From Planctomycetota bacterium (GTDB lineage Bacteria > Planctomycetota > Planctomycetia > Pirellulales > Pirellulaceae), in contig JAQCHP010000010.1 of the NCBI GenBank assembly GCA_027619595.1, positions 1 to 62,202 of the forward strand: a stretch of DNA of 62,202 nucleotides, given 5' to 3'. Numbering within the stretch: position 1 is the stretch's first letter; each line of letters begins with the position of its first letter. A program made the position numbers and the translations under genes. The notes below the pieces were generated by a model. The model was given only the letters and a program-made list of their open reading frames with translations. It searched no databases and was not told the origin of the DNA. Of this stretch, positions 40,943-50,365 are shown in pieces.

Positions 40943-42721
40943 ATGGATGCGGAACTTAGTCTGCTGGGACAGCTTTCACGGAAGCTCGCTGCGGCCCTTC
41001 TGATTTTTACGGGCTTCGTGGCGAACGCGGGTGCCCAGCTTCCGGGCCACGATCCTGTGAAATTTCGCGTCGACGCACCGTCGCAACGTCTCGAAATGGT
41101 GGCGAATTCTAGCCGGATCCTGACGCTCGACAAAGAAATCCCACGAGTGCTCGTCAATAACACGAGTATCTTGCGCGTCGTTCCTTTGTCCCCGACACAG
41201 GTTCAAGTGTCGGCACTCAAGCCTGGCGTGACAGCGATCAACCTCTGGGATGAGGAGGGAAAGGTTTACTCGGTCGACGTGCTAATTATGGGTGACGCCC
41301 GCGAGCTAGAGCTCTTGCTCCAAACGCAATTCCCCCATTCGGCGATTCGCGTGCGTCCGACAGCCAGTAGTGTCATCCTCACAGGTACCGTCGACCGACC
41401 GGAAGTCGTCAGCCGAATCATCCGAATGGCAGAAGACTACTACCCGAAAGTGATCAACAACATCTCGGTAGGCGGCGTTCAGCAGGTGCTCCTCCATGTT
41501 CAAGTGATGGAGATCTCTCGGACAAAACTACGATCCTTTGGTTTCGACTGGGCCCAATTTGGAGCCGGTGGTTCCATCGTGCAAGACGCGAGCCAATTGA
41601 TCAGTGCGTTCTCCAGTACGGCACAATCGGTCACTGCTGGTAATAATGCCACAGTACAGTTCGGTTTGTTCAACGGCACCGAAGCATTCTTTGGTGTTCT
41701 AGAGGCCTTGAGAGAATATAACCTTGTTAAGGTCATGGCCGAACCGACGTTGGTAACCGTGAGTGGTCGGCCGGCTAGTTTCCAGTCGGGCGGCGAGTTT
41801 CCGATCCTCGTACCGCAAAGTCTAGGCACGGTTTCGATCGAGTTTAAGACATTCGGCACCCGTGTCGATTTCGTGCCAATCGTACAAGGAAATGGCCGCA
41901 TTCGCTTAGAAGTTCGCCCGTATGTCAGTGAAATTGATAACGCCCGCGGCGTGACCGTGAACGGCGAACGGATTCCAGGGTTGCGAACGCGATGGGTAGA
42001 CACAGCAGTAGAAATGGGAGCCGGCCAAACCTTAGCACTGGCGGGACTGATCCAAGACCGTACGGAAACGATTAACCGCGGAATACCCTTCCTGGCTGAC
42101 CTTCCCTGGGTCGGTGCGGCGTTCCGCCGTGTAGCGGAAACGACCAACGAAGTGGAACTTTTGGTCATGGTCCGACCAGAACTCGTGGATGGCTTGGATC
42201 CACACGAAGTACCGCCTTGTGGACCGGGTGAAACAAATACGAATCCCAATCACTTGGACTTCTACTGGCGCGGTTACATGGAAGTTCCTCGCTGTTGCGA
42301 AGACGGCAGCTGCGAAGCATGCCAAAGTGGCACGGGGTCGTCAGGTGCCCTTCATGGTGCGACCACACTACCTTCGATGCAGTTACCTCCCAACGCCGTA
42401 CCAGGCTCCATCCGCGTCATGCCGCAGGGCAATGGTTCTCCCGAGTCGATTCAACCCGAGGGCGTCCCGTACTCCGAAGAGATCAACCCCACATCCCTGC
42501 AACAGGCGTATCCGGGAACCCGTTCGGTGATGGTACGACCTGCATCGGCGTCGCTGCCAGTGATGGCAGAATCTGTCAACCGATCCGGCCCGCAGAATCA
42601 ATCCAATCCATTCGTTCGCACTCAGCGCCCCGTTCAACAGGCCGCCAGCCTCAGAGCAGCAAATCACGGAATGATTGGCCCCAGCGGTTATGACGATCTA
42701 GACTTCAACAGAAAAAAATAG
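40943..42721 (+). CDS. cpaC: Tad pilus secretin CpaC (RcpA)
   Basis: 592 aa. Signal peptide, then an N-terminal pilus-assembly domain (SQRLEMVANSSRILTLDKEI; VQVSALKPGVTAINLWDEEG), a BON-like segment (VILTGTVDRPEVVSRIIRMA) and the secretin domain (LVKVMAEPTLVTVSGRPASF; GQTLALAGLIQDRTETINRG; IPFLADLPWVGAAFR; EVELLVMVRPELV). A planctomycete-type extra C-terminal tail of about 150 residues carries a Cys cluster (PRCCEDGSCEAC). ATG at 40943 chosen over the TTG at 40853. Forms the outer-membrane channel of the pilus. Confidence 0.93.
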   Translation: MDAELSLLGQLSRKLAAALLIFTGFVANAGAQLPGHDPVKFRVDAPSQRLEMVANSSRILTLDKEIPRVLVNNTSILRVVPLSPTQVQVSALKPGVTAINLWDEEGKVYSVDVLIMGDARELELLLQTQFPHSAIRVRPTASSVILTGTVDRPEVVSRIIRMAEDYYPKVINNISVGGVQQVLLHVQVMEISRTKLRSFGFDWAQFGAGGSIVQDASQLISAFSSTAQSVTAGNNATVQFGLFNGTEAFFGVLEALREYNLVKVMAEPTLVTVSGRPASFQSGGEFPILVPQSLGTVSIEFKTFGTRVDFVPIVQGNGRIRLEVRPYVSEIDNARGVTVNGERIPGLRTRWVDTAVEMGAGQTLALAGLIQDRTETINRGIPFLADLPWVGAAFRRVAETTNEVELLVMVRPELVDGLDPHEVPPCGPGETNTNPNHLDFYWRGYMEVPRCCEDGSCEACQSGTGSSGALHGATTLPSMQLPPNAVPGSIRVMPQGNGSPESIQPEGVPYSEEINPTSLQQAYPGTRSVMVRPASASLPVMAESVNRSGPQNQSNPFVRTQRPVQQAASLRAANHGMIGPSGYDDLDFNRKK

Positions 42722-42830
42722 GGTGGCCTGAGACCAATACAATCCGATTGGAAACGGGTGATCGATTTTCGACGTCGAGACCAGGGATGGCCTGTCCATC
42801 CCTTAGAACTAACGAAAGACTGTCACAACA

Positions 42831-44063
42831 ATGGCAAACGTGCTGCGTGTAGCGATTGTCGATCCTAACGACCGGGACCGAGAAGATATCAAGACGCGGC
42901 TTCTTGGATTGGACTCGGTGTGGCTCGAGGCAGAGTGCTCGAGATACGAGTTCTTCCGTGATGTGGTGCAACAGACATCACCAGATATCGGCGTTATCGC
43001 TCTCGATGCCGATCCCAAGAAAGCATTGGCCCTCATCGAAGAGGTTCGGCAAACTTCTGACTGCAGCATCCTATGCATTAGCGGCTCGAATGATGGGTCC
43101 ATGATCTTGCGGGCGATGCGTGCAGGAGCTAAAGAGTTCCTTACTCGCCCCATCACGCTGGAGGACTTGCTGGGTGCGCTCGAGCGAATTGGTGGCGAGC
43201 GTAGCGGAAGCGGGTCGGGACGGCAGCGCGGATGCATGTGTATTGCCGTCGCAGGCTGTAGCGGTGGCGTAGGATCCACCAGTTTGGCTGTCAATCTGGG
43301 TTGCGCTTTGGCGGCAGAAGAAAACAACACCGTGGCACTGGTCGACTTGGACTTGGCTCTAGGAGACGCAGACGTTTTCCTGGATATGATTCCGGACTAT
43401 ACGCTGGTTGACGTGGCCCAAAACATTGCGCGGCTCGACTTTGCGTTGCTTAAGCGATCCATGACGAAACACAGTTCAGGACTCTACCTATTGCCACGTC
43501 CGGTTCAGTTGCAAGACACGCCCATCGTGGGCATCGAAGATCTGCGGCGGGTTTTAGGGTTGCTTAAAGCGAACTTCACACACGTCATTTTGGATCTTTC
43601 CAAGTCGTATGGACCATTAGACATGGTCGCGTTAGAAGAATCGCAATCTGTCTTGCTGGTAACCCAGCTTGATGTCCCCTGCCTCCGCAATGTTGTACGC
43701 CTGCTGATGTCCTTCGATGAAGTCGACGGACTTAAGGACAAAACGAAAATAGTCGTAAATCGCGTTGGTCTGGATGCAGGACAAATCGGACTCAAGAAAG
43801 CGCAAGAAACGATCAGCCGCGATATTTTTTGGCGCATTCCCAATGACTACCGTACGATGGTGGAAGTCCGCAACAACGGCGTCTCGCTCTTTGAGCGATT
43901 CCCCAAGTCGCAGATCACCCAATCCATCCAAGGACTTGCCGCAGCCCTGCACGGTAGCGCGGAAGAATCCAAGGATGACGAAGCTACCGGTTCCAAGGAA
44001 AAAGCTGCCACAGGCGTAGGTCGTTGGCTGAAAATGTGGCCGGCTGGAAAACCCAAAAGCTAG
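42831..44063 (+). CDS. cpaE: Tad pilus ATPase-like localisation protein CpaE/TadZ
   Basis: 410 aa. Receiver-like N-terminal domain (about 5-120) without the phospho-acceptor pattern, then a MinD/ParA-like domain. The deviant Walker A is AGCSGGVGST (142-150): both lysines of KGGVGKT are Ser (144, 149), so ATP hydrolysis is doubtful; Walker A decay is known in TadZ proteins. ALVDLDLALGDADVFLDM and ILDLSKSYGPLD complete the fold. Probably positions the pilus machine at the pole. Confidence 0.92.
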   Translation: MANVLRVAIVDPNDRDREDIKTRLLGLDSVWLEAECSRYEFFRDVVQQTSPDIGVIALDADPKKALALIEEVRQTSDCSILCISGSNDGSMILRAMRAGAKEFLTRPITLEDLLGALERIGGERSGSGSGRQRGCMCIAVAGCSGGVGSTSLAVNLGCALAAEENNTVALVDLDLALGDADVFLDMIPDYTLVDVAQNIARLDFALLKRSMTKHSSGLYLLPRPVQLQDTPIVGIEDLRRVLGLLKANFTHVILDLSKSYGPLDMVALEESQSVLLVTQLDVPCLRNVVRLLMSFDEVDGLKDKTKIVVNRVGLDAGQIGLKKAQETISRDIFWRIPNDYRTMVEVRNNGVSLFERFPKSQITQSIQGLAAALHGSAEESKDDEATGSKEKAATGVGRWLKMWPAGKPKS

Positions 44064-44359
44064 TGGAACGCCAGCTGTAGTTTGATTTCTGTGGCCGATC
44101 GAGGCCTTGTCAGGCGGTTGTCCCCGCCCGTCGGATAAACCACCCCTTTTCTTTGGCGGCCCCCGCCGAGCCAGCACTCGGACAAGCTGCTCAACCGGCA
44201 GCTTCCGCTTCGGTCGCACGAATTGCCAACGCGTGCACTTTCTTGACCTATGTTTCTCTAGAACACCAAAACCCCAGGTCGGTGGCTCGTTTTCAACACA
44301 CGTTGTTGAGCACGCGTTTCCGGCCAGCCAGTGCACATTAATGACAGGAGTTGAGTGGC
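44064..44359. other. gap inside the Tad locus, no gene seen
   Basis: 296 bp between cpaE and cpaF, unusually long for this locus. No Shine-Dalgarno-led frame, hairpin with T run, or clear promoter pair is visible. A TTGACC at about 44245 lacks a -10 partner. Confidence 0.4.
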
Positions 44360-45682
44360 ATGAGCCCTCCCATACGATCTCTCCGCGGCGGCGAAGCATC
44401 CAAACACGACAAGTTCGACGTCATCAAACGGCGCATTCACAACAAACTTGTCGATAAACTCGACCTGAACCGCGTAGGGGAATTGGAGGGCGAAACACTC
44501 CGCAACGAAATTCGTCTGGTAGTCGAACACCTCTGCGATGCCGAGGACACGCTACTTAACCGAAGTGAACGCGAGCGATTAATCGACGAGGTTCTGGACG
44601 AGACCTTTGGCCTCGGTCCCTTGGAATTCTTGCTCAAAGACGAAACCATTTGCGACATCCTGATCAACGGCCCCAAGAGCGTCTTCGTGGAACGCCGCGG
44701 GAAAATGGAAAAAACCCCCGTCGAATTCCGCGACGACCAACATTTGATGCAAATCATTGACCGCATTGTTTCTAAGGTCGGCCGACGCGTCGATGAAACG
44801 TGCCCGATGGTCGATGCACGTTTGACCGACGGTTCTCGCGTCAATGCGATCATTCGTCCGTTGGCGTTGGATGGTGCCTGTGTCTCCATTCGACGATTTG
44901 GTTCCAAGCCATTACGCCTGGAAGATCTGCTCAACTTCAAGGCGTTCACACCCGAAATGGTCATGTTACTGGAAGGGGCCATCAAAGCACGACTCAACAT
45001 CGTCATCTCGGGCGGTACCGGCTCCGGAAAAACGACTCTGCTCAATACGCTGTCCAGTTTCATTCCCAACACCGATCGTATTATTACGATCGAAGATGCG
45101 GCAGAACTTCAGCTACAGCAGGAACATATTGTCCGCCTGGAAACGCGACCGGCCAACATCGAAGGAAAAGGGGCCATCACCGCCACGGACTTGGTGAAAA
45201 ATGCACTTCGTATGCGGCCTGAACGCATTATTATCGGCGAATGTCGTGGTCCCGAGACTCTCGACATGTTGCAGGCGATGAACACTGGTCACGAGGGATC
45301 GATGACAACGACGCACGCCAACACGCCGCGTGACTGCATTGCCCGTATGGAAACCATGATCATGATGTCAGGATTTGACCTGCCGATCAAAGCCATGCGT
45401 CAGCAGATCGCTAGTGCCGTCGATCTGATCATTCAGGCCAGTCGACTGCAAGGTGGCAGCCGCCGAGTAACTCACATTACGGAGGTGGTTGGTATGGAGC
45501 AGGATACCGTGGTCATGCAAGACATTTATCGTTACGAGCAAGAGGGTCTCGACGAAACTGGGCGGGCTCGCGGCAAGTTCATAGCCACCGGAGTACGTCC
45601 CAATTTTATGGATCGCCTAGAACAAGCCGCAGTTCGGCTACCAGCTTCCGCCTTCCGCGAGCGAGTTATGCTGGTGGACTAA
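44360..45682 (+). CDS. cpaF: Tad pilus secretion ATPase CpaF/TadA
   Basis: 440 aa hexameric type II/IV-like ATPase. Walker A GGTGSGKTT (218-226), Asp box IITIEDAAEL, Walker B IIIGECRG (290-297), His box HEGSMTTTHAN (311-321). The N-terminal domain has ETFGLGPLEFLLKDETICDI. AGGAG about 10 bp before the ATG at 44360 supports that start. Powers Flp extrusion with TadB/TadC. Confidence 0.95.
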   Translation: MSPPIRSLRGGEASKHDKFDVIKRRIHNKLVDKLDLNRVGELEGETLRNEIRLVVEHLCDAEDTLLNRSERERLIDEVLDETFGLGPLEFLLKDETICDILINGPKSVFVERRGKMEKTPVEFRDDQHLMQIIDRIVSKVGRRVDETCPMVDARLTDGSRVNAIIRPLALDGACVSIRRFGSKPLRLEDLLNFKAFTPEMVMLLEGAIKARLNIVISGGTGSGKTTLLNTLSSFIPNTDRIITIEDAAELQLQQEHIVRLETRPANIEGKGAITATDLVKNALRMRPERIIIGECRGPETLDMLQAMNTGHEGSMTTTHANTPRDCIARMETMIMMSGFDLPIKAMRQQIASAVDLIIQASRLQGGSRRVTHITEVVGMEQDTVVMQDIYRYEQEGLDETGRARGKFIATGVRPNFMDRLEQAAVRLPASAFRERVMLVD

Positions 45683-45765
45683 GTCGCTATGGGCTGCGCA
45701 CCGCAGCCAAGAAGTAGTTGGGGCGGTGCTGATACACGTTTACTTAAGTCGAGGATCGAAAATCG

Positions 45766-46725
45766 ATGTTGTCAATTATCATCCCCGTTTCTGCATTTTT
45801 AGGTGTTGCAGCACTAGTTGGCGCTGTAGCGATGATGTTCCGCGGTCCTGCCGACAGTACCATCGAAAGCAGACTCGACGCTTTGACCGGCAACGAAAAA
45901 AACGGTGGAGCAGCGGCCGAAAGTAGCGTTCTCTCATCGCCACTCGAGGACATACCGAACCTCCTGGAAGATTTTTTTTCGCGATTCCTTGATTTGCGTC
46001 GATTTCTTCAGCAAGCAGATATCGGTCTTACTCCGACCCAGTTCTTGCTGATTTCAGGTGCCCTACTTGCCGCAGGTACCGGCGGCATGCTCTTAACGCC
46101 ACTGCACTGGGGCCTCGCGCCGGCGGTGGGCGTTGCGCTCGCTGTCGTACCTTTCGTAGCAGCATCGTTCCAACGCAATCGCCGTAAGGCGAAATTCAGT
46201 GGACAACTCCCAGAAGCCTTGGAATTAGTGGCTCGCGCGTTGCGTGCAGGTCATAGCCTTGGTTCGGGTTTCCAACTCGTTTCGACCGAAATGGCCGACC
46301 CAATCGGTCGGGAATTTTCTCGCGTCTTTGAAGAACAAAACCTGGGCGTAACCTTGGAGCAAGCATTGGAGTCGATGTGCGACCGAGTCCCTAACGTCGA
46401 CTTGCGATTTTTCGCCACGGCGGTCATCTTACAACGCCAAACCGGTGGTGATCTCGCCGAAATTTTGGATAAAATTGGCACTCTGATTCGAGAACGCTTT
46501 AAACTCCACGGAATGATCCAAGCCCTAACCGGCGAAGGCCGACTTTCGGGGATCGTTCTGCTGGCACTACCGCCGGGGTTGTTCGTGGTTTTGTTACGAC
46601 TCAACCCCACCTACGTCATGATGTTATTTGACGACCCGATGGGTCAAAAACTACTGGCAGTTGCTGTCGTCATGCAGTTGCTGGGCGCCGTGGTCATTAA
46701 GAAGATCGTTAATATTCGCGTTTGA
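45766..46725 (+). CDS. tadB: Tad inner-membrane platform protein TadB
   Basis: 319 aa type II secretion F-like protein. An N-terminal span, a central pair (TQFLLISGALLAAGTGGMLL then GVALAVVPFVAASF), and the cytosolic helices LPEALELVARALRAGHSLGS, SRVFEEQNLGVTLEQALESM, FFATAVILQRQTGGDLAEIL. C-terminal spans end LGAVVIKKIVNIRV. Interacts with CpaF in the membrane. Followed by tadC, with 72 bp between. Confidence 0.93.
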   Translation: MLSIIIPVSAFLGVAALVGAVAMMFRGPADSTIESRLDALTGNEKNGGAAAESSVLSSPLEDIPNLLEDFFSRFLDLRRFLQQADIGLTPTQFLLISGALLAAGTGGMLLTPLHWGLAPAVGVALAVVPFVAASFQRNRRKAKFSGQLPEALELVARALRAGHSLGSGFQLVSTEMADPIGREFSRVFEEQNLGVTLEQALESMCDRVPNVDLRFFATAVILQRQTGGDLAEILDKIGTLIRERFKLHGMIQALTGEGRLSGIVLLALPPGLFVVLLRLNPTYVMMLFDDPMGQKLLAVAVVMQLLGAVVIKKIVNIRV

Positions 46726-46797
46726 ACAAGCCGTCGCAGCGTAGCAGATCCGCTTCGTTCTGTGATGGATTGATAATCGCCGACAGGGTATGGAATC

Positions 46798-47757
46798 ATG
46801 TTTGCACTGAACTTCGAATACATTGTACCGATAGCCGTATTCGGCGCAATCGCCGCTGTGGCGTGGTTTGTCCTCGAACAGTTCGCGGGCCAAAAGCCAC
46901 GTGCTGAGGAACGACTCGCCGAATTGCGAGATCCCCGCCGACGACGCAAAGCAGGTGAAACCGGCTCCGCGCGTGAGACGATGGCCAGCGCGCTAGAAAA
47001 GGCCGCGCCAACCCTTTCCAAGCCGTTACAGTCCAAGAATGAACACGAAATCGGCAAGTTGAAGCAAAAGCTTTCAGCCGCTGGATTTCGCAGCGAACCT
47101 GCCGTCAATATGTTTTATTCGCTCAAAGTCATCTGCCTTATGATTGGCGTCGCCCTCGGTGGCGGGATCATGGTGTGGATGGGTAACTTCGAAATGCAAA
47201 CCTTATTGAGAGCCGGCATGAGTACTTTCAGCTGGTTCTATGTGCCGGACGTCATTTTGTGGTTTCTGGCGAAGCAACGTAAGGACAACATCTTTTTTGG
47301 GCTTCCCGATGCACTCGACCTGATGGTCGTTTGTGTAGAAGCCGGATTGGGACTTGACCAGGCGATGCGTAAAGTCGCCGATGAAATGAAAAAGAGCTAT
47401 CGCGTAATTTCGGATGAATTTGCTTTATGCAATTTTCAGATCCAAATGGGCCGCCCTCGTCGAGAAGTGCTGCAAGATTTAGGCTATCGCACGGGCGTGG
47501 ACGACCTTCGCTCGTTGGCCTCGGTGTTGATTCAAGCAGAGAAGTTCGGATCGAGCGTAGGTCGCGCCCTACGCGTGCAAAGTGATTCGATGCGCACACG
47601 GCGCCGGCAGTTGGCGGAAGAAAAGGCCGCCAAAACCGCCGTCCAACTAATTTTCCCGCTAGTTCTCTTTATTTTTCCAGGCATCTTCGTCGTACTCGTC
47701 GGTCCTGCCGCCATCAAAATGGTCAACGAAATGTTTCCGGCAATGGGTGGCCATTAG
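46798..47757 (+). CDS. tadC: Tad inner-membrane platform protein TadC
   Basis: 319 aa, second T2SSF-type protein. GLPDALDLMVVCVEAGLGLD is the diagnostic helix, then SDEFALCNFQIQMGRPRREV, LASVLIQAEKFGSSVGRALR and a long helix (MRTRRRQLAEEKAAKTAVQL) before the final membrane spans LIFPLVLFIFPGIFVVLVG. Ends the Tad locus; no tadD (TPR) gene follows and the next gene is convergent. Confidence 0.93.
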   Translation: MFALNFEYIVPIAVFGAIAAVAWFVLEQFAGQKPRAEERLAELRDPRRRRKAGETGSARETMASALEKAAPTLSKPLQSKNEHEIGKLKQKLSAAGFRSEPAVNMFYSLKVICLMIGVALGGGIMVWMGNFEMQTLLRAGMSTFSWFYVPDVILWFLAKQRKDNIFFGLPDALDLMVVCVEAGLGLDQAMRKVADEMKKSYRVISDEFALCNFQIQMGRPRREVLQDLGYRTGVDDLRSLASVLIQAEKFGSSVGRALRVQSDSMRTRRRQLAEEKAAKTAVQLIFPLVLFIFPGIFVVLVGPAAIKMVNEMFPAMGGH

Positions 47758-47804
47758 TAGTACACACGCCGTAGCGAAAACCGGGGCGATCAACTCCGGT
47801 TGGG

Positions 47805-48860
47805 CTAGAGAATTAGCATCGCATCTCCGTAGCTATAGAACCGATACTTCTGCCCAACAGCTTCGTCATAAGCGGCTCGCAGCAGTTCATTGCCGCCGAA
47901 CGTACGCACCAACACGAGGAGTGTCGAACGTGGCAGGTGAAAGTTCGTAAGTAAAGCATCGACGGCCCGAAATTCGTAAGGCGGCCGGATAAACAGCCGC
48001 GTTTCACCCGACCAAGGCGCTAGACCACCTGGTTGATGGGCCGCAGTTTCCAGCACACGCACGGTCGTCGTTCCAACCGCGACGATTCGACGCCCCGCCG
48101 ATCTGGCCAACTGAAGTCGCTCCACGCAGCGCTCATTTAGTTCCCCACGCTCTGCGTGCATCACGTGTTCCTCTAAATTCGGAACCTTGACAGGCCGGAA
48201 AGTCCCGATGCCAACGTGCAAAGTCAAAGTGGCAAGGTCAATCCCGGCCTTACTACAAGATTGTAGAAGTGATTTGGTAAAATGAAGGCCAGCGGTCGGC
48301 GCAGCAACCGAACCCAGTTGGTCGCCATAGACGGTCTGATACGATTCTCGGTCAAAGTCCACCATTTGACCGTCACGAATGTAGTGCGGCAGTGGAACAT
48401 GCCCCACGTCCTGCAATTGACGCATGGGATCGGCCTGAGCACCCTCCGGTCGAGCTGCCCACTCACCGTCCCCCAGTTTGGCTAGGATCACCAGGACCAT
48501 TCGATCGCGACCATCCGAATCGCGCAACACGATTCGGCACCCTGACTGAACTTGACCTCTGGTACGAAATACGATTCGCCAATTCCCGTCCGCGTCCGAG
48601 CCAAGATACAGACCCTCCCAACGTCCCCCAGTATCCGCTCGTGAGCCAACCAGACGAGCCGGTATCACGCGAGTTCGGTTTACGACAAGACAGTCGCCAC
48701 TCGACAAGAGCGTCGGCAAGTCACGTACATGATGATGCTCCCAGGAGTTTTGCGAACGGTCTACAACTAGTAGCCGAGCATCAGAACGTTGCCGCAGCGG
48801 ATACTGCGCGATAAGATCGGGTGGCAGCTTGTAATCATAATCGTCCGTTTTCGCCATCAA
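47805..48860 (-). CDS. queA: S-adenosylmethionine:tRNA ribosyltransferase-isomerase
   Basis: 351 aa; makes epoxyqueuosine on tRNA. DYDYKLPPDLIAQYPLRQRS, RDLPTLLSSGDCLVVNRTRV, GSVAAPTAGLHFT, LTLHVGIGTFRPV and the C-terminal TNFHLPRSTLLVLVRTFGG are family hallmarks. Complete, normal length. Convergent with tadC; a short inverted repeat (AACCGG/CCGGTT, 47779-47801) lies between the two stops. Confidence 0.94.
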   Translation of the reverse strand: MMAKTDDYDYKLPPDLIAQYPLRQRSDARLLVVDRSQNSWEHHHVRDLPTLLSSGDCLVVNRTRVIPARLVGSRADTGGRWEGLYLGSDADGNWRIVFRTRGQVQSGCRIVLRDSDGRDRMVLVILAKLGDGEWAARPEGAQADPMRQLQDVGHVPLPHYIRDGQMVDFDRESYQTVYGDQLGSVAAPTAGLHFTKSLLQSCSKAGIDLATLTLHVGIGTFRPVKVPNLEEHVMHAERGELNERCVERLQLARSAGRRIVAVGTTTVRVLETAAHQPGGLAPWSGETRLFIRPPYEFRAVDALLTNFHLPRSTLLVLVRTFGGNELLRAAYDEAVGQKYRFYSYGDAMLIL

Positions 48861-49009
48861 TTTCCCCGTCCAATCCGGATTATCCAGCTCATGGCATCCG
48901 TAGTTCCAGCGGAAACGACTGACACCGGCCAGCTAGTATTTCACTCAATCAAGAGTCACAGTATATGGTGTAACCGCTTGGACCCCAATTCCCGACTAGC
49001 CCTCGCCAC

Positions 49010-50131
49010 ATGAATTCTTTGCCCCCCCGCCCGATCGCACTCATCACCACGGAATTGCGTCCAGGCGGTGCAGAAAAGTGTCTGGTGGAACTTGCCGCCG
49101 GTCTGCGACGCACACATTGGAATCCGTTTGTCTACTGCGTGACGGCCCCTCCTCCGCCAGATCAAAACCAATTGCTCGACCGGCTCATCAACGCCAGGGT
49201 CCCCGTTCAGTTCCTGCAACTAGCGCATAGCTGGCAATTGCCTAGGGCCATTCGTGATCTACGAGCTGCATGGCGTTCGGAACAAATACAGTTGGTGCAG
49301 TCATTCCTTTTTCACGCCAATGTCATCGCAGCACGCGTCTCGTCTCAACTCCAAATTCCCTGTATCGGTGGATTTCGCGTGCGTGAAGTCAAGCGGAGTC
49401 GTCGGTGGATTCTTCGTGCACTGCGACATTCTTTTCAACACGTGACATGCGTCAGCCAGTCAATTGCTGATCAAGCACAAACTGAGATGGGCTATTCTGC
49501 GTCAGGCCTTACCGTCATCTCCAATTCTTGTGAAACGAGTGACATGCCGATTGACGCAACACCGTTGCGTGCCAAGCTCTCACTCCGCAGTGACCGTCGG
49601 TACCTGCTTTTTGTCGGGCGCCTGACTGAACAAAAAGGCATCGATCGGTTGCTGCAATTTTTGCCGCAGATTTTACAGGGCCACCCCGATGTAGATCTCG
49701 TCATTCTAGGAAGCGGGCCGCTCAAAACCGCCTTGAAACGTCATACCGACGCGACAATCTATCGCGAAAGAATCCACTGGCGCGATTGGCAGACCAACGT
49801 GCAAGAGTGGATGCTCGCCACGAATATCCTGCTACTCCCATCTCGTTGGGAGGGCATGCCCAATGTCTTGCTGGAAGCAATGGCCGTCGGTCAAACGACC
49901 GTTTGCATGGACGTCGAGGGCGTTCGAGAAATCCTCGGTCCACTGGACAAATACCAACTGGTACCACGCGACGACATGTTGGCGTTCGTGGCATCGACGA
50001 ATTTTTGGCTGACAAATCCCGAAACGGCACGAGCCACGGGCATGGCAAATCGTGTTCGCGTGGTCGACGCCTTCTCTCCCGCGTCGATGCTGACTCGCTA
50101 CGAGACCCTGTACCAAAAATTACTCGCTTAG
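49010..50131 (+). CDS. glycosyltransferase family 4
   Basis: 373 aa GT-B enzyme. N-terminal ALITTELRPGGAEKCLVELA, acceptor half with LVQSFLFHANVIAARVSSQL, donor half with RYLLFVGRLTEQKGIDRLLQ, VDLVILGSGPLKTALKR and ILLLPSRWEGMPNVLLEAMA (E-x7-E). Separate from the polysaccharide cluster at 15-24 kb, with its own upstream region divergent from queA. A GT4 of the type seen in LPS core or exopolysaccharide synthesis; substrate unknown. Confidence 0.9.
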   Translation: MNSLPPRPIALITTELRPGGAEKCLVELAAGLRRTHWNPFVYCVTAPPPPDQNQLLDRLINARVPVQFLQLAHSWQLPRAIRDLRAAWRSEQIQLVQSFLFHANVIAARVSSQLQIPCIGGFRVREVKRSRRWILRALRHSFQHVTCVSQSIADQAQTEMGYSASGLTVISNSCETSDMPIDATPLRAKLSLRSDRRYLLFVGRLTEQKGIDRLLQFLPQILQGHPDVDLVILGSGPLKTALKRHTDATIYRERIHWRDWQTNVQEWMLATNILLLPSRWEGMPNVLLEAMAVGQTTVCMDVEGVREILGPLDKYQLVPRDDMLAFVASTNFWLTNPETARATGMANRVRVVDAFSPASMLTRYETLYQKLLA

Positions 50132-50168
50132 CCGGGCCAAGGCCACGGCTTACCCCAAACTCCCCAAA

Positions 50169-50250
50169 CTAGACAGTCGCGTTTCCATCCCCCCAAACGA
50201 GACAGTCAGGTTTCCAACCGGTCAGGTTTCCAACCGCAAGTTTCCAACCT
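50169..50250. repeat. short imperfect direct repeats upstream of mraZ
   Basis: Units built on (GT)CAGGTTTCCAACC occur four times with variation: a form with GCGTTTCCATCC first, then two good copies, then GCAAGTTTCCAACC. Spacing is irregular (about 29, 16 and 14 bp), so this is neither CRISPR nor a simple satellite. Possibly degenerate binding sites or slippage. Confidence 0.65.
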
Positions 50251-50274
50251 CTGGCTGCGACGGGTTGTTTTTTT
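50245..50274 (+). terminator. weak terminator after the GT4 gene
   Basis: CAACC (50245-50249) can pair with GGTTG (50263-50267), directly followed by seven T. The stem is only 5 bp with a 13-nt loop, so efficiency is doubtful. Confidence 0.35.
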
Positions 50275-50298
50275 GGGGGAGTAAGCCTCAATCCTGTG

Positions 50299-50326
50299 TT
50301 GACGGCGGGTGAGAAGTGTTTATGAT
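50299..50326 (+). promoter_or_regulatory. sigma-70-type promoter of mraZ
   Basis: TTGACG (50299-50304), 16-bp spacer, TATGAT (50321-50326). Start point expected near 50333, immediately before the MraZ boxes. Confidence 0.65.
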
Positions 50327-50336
50327 TGGGACGTTG

Positions 50337-50362
50337 TGGGGATGAGTGGGGACAAATGGTGA
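50337..50362 (+). promoter_or_regulatory. MraZ operator, three 10-bp-spaced boxes
   Basis: TGGGGA at 50337-50342 and again at 50347-50352, then TGGTGA at 50357-50362: three direct repeats exactly 10 bp apart, between the predicted start point and the mraZ ATG at 50366. MraZ is known to bind arrays of TGGG-type repeats spaced one helical turn apart in its own promoter, so this is a predicted autorepression site. Confidence 0.7.
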
Positions 50363-50365
50363 TTC

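Noticed and set aside
50169-50250. Repeated GTTTCCAACC units as a CRISPR remnant
   Set aside because: Irregular spacing of 14-29 bp, no spacer-repeat pattern and no cas genes.
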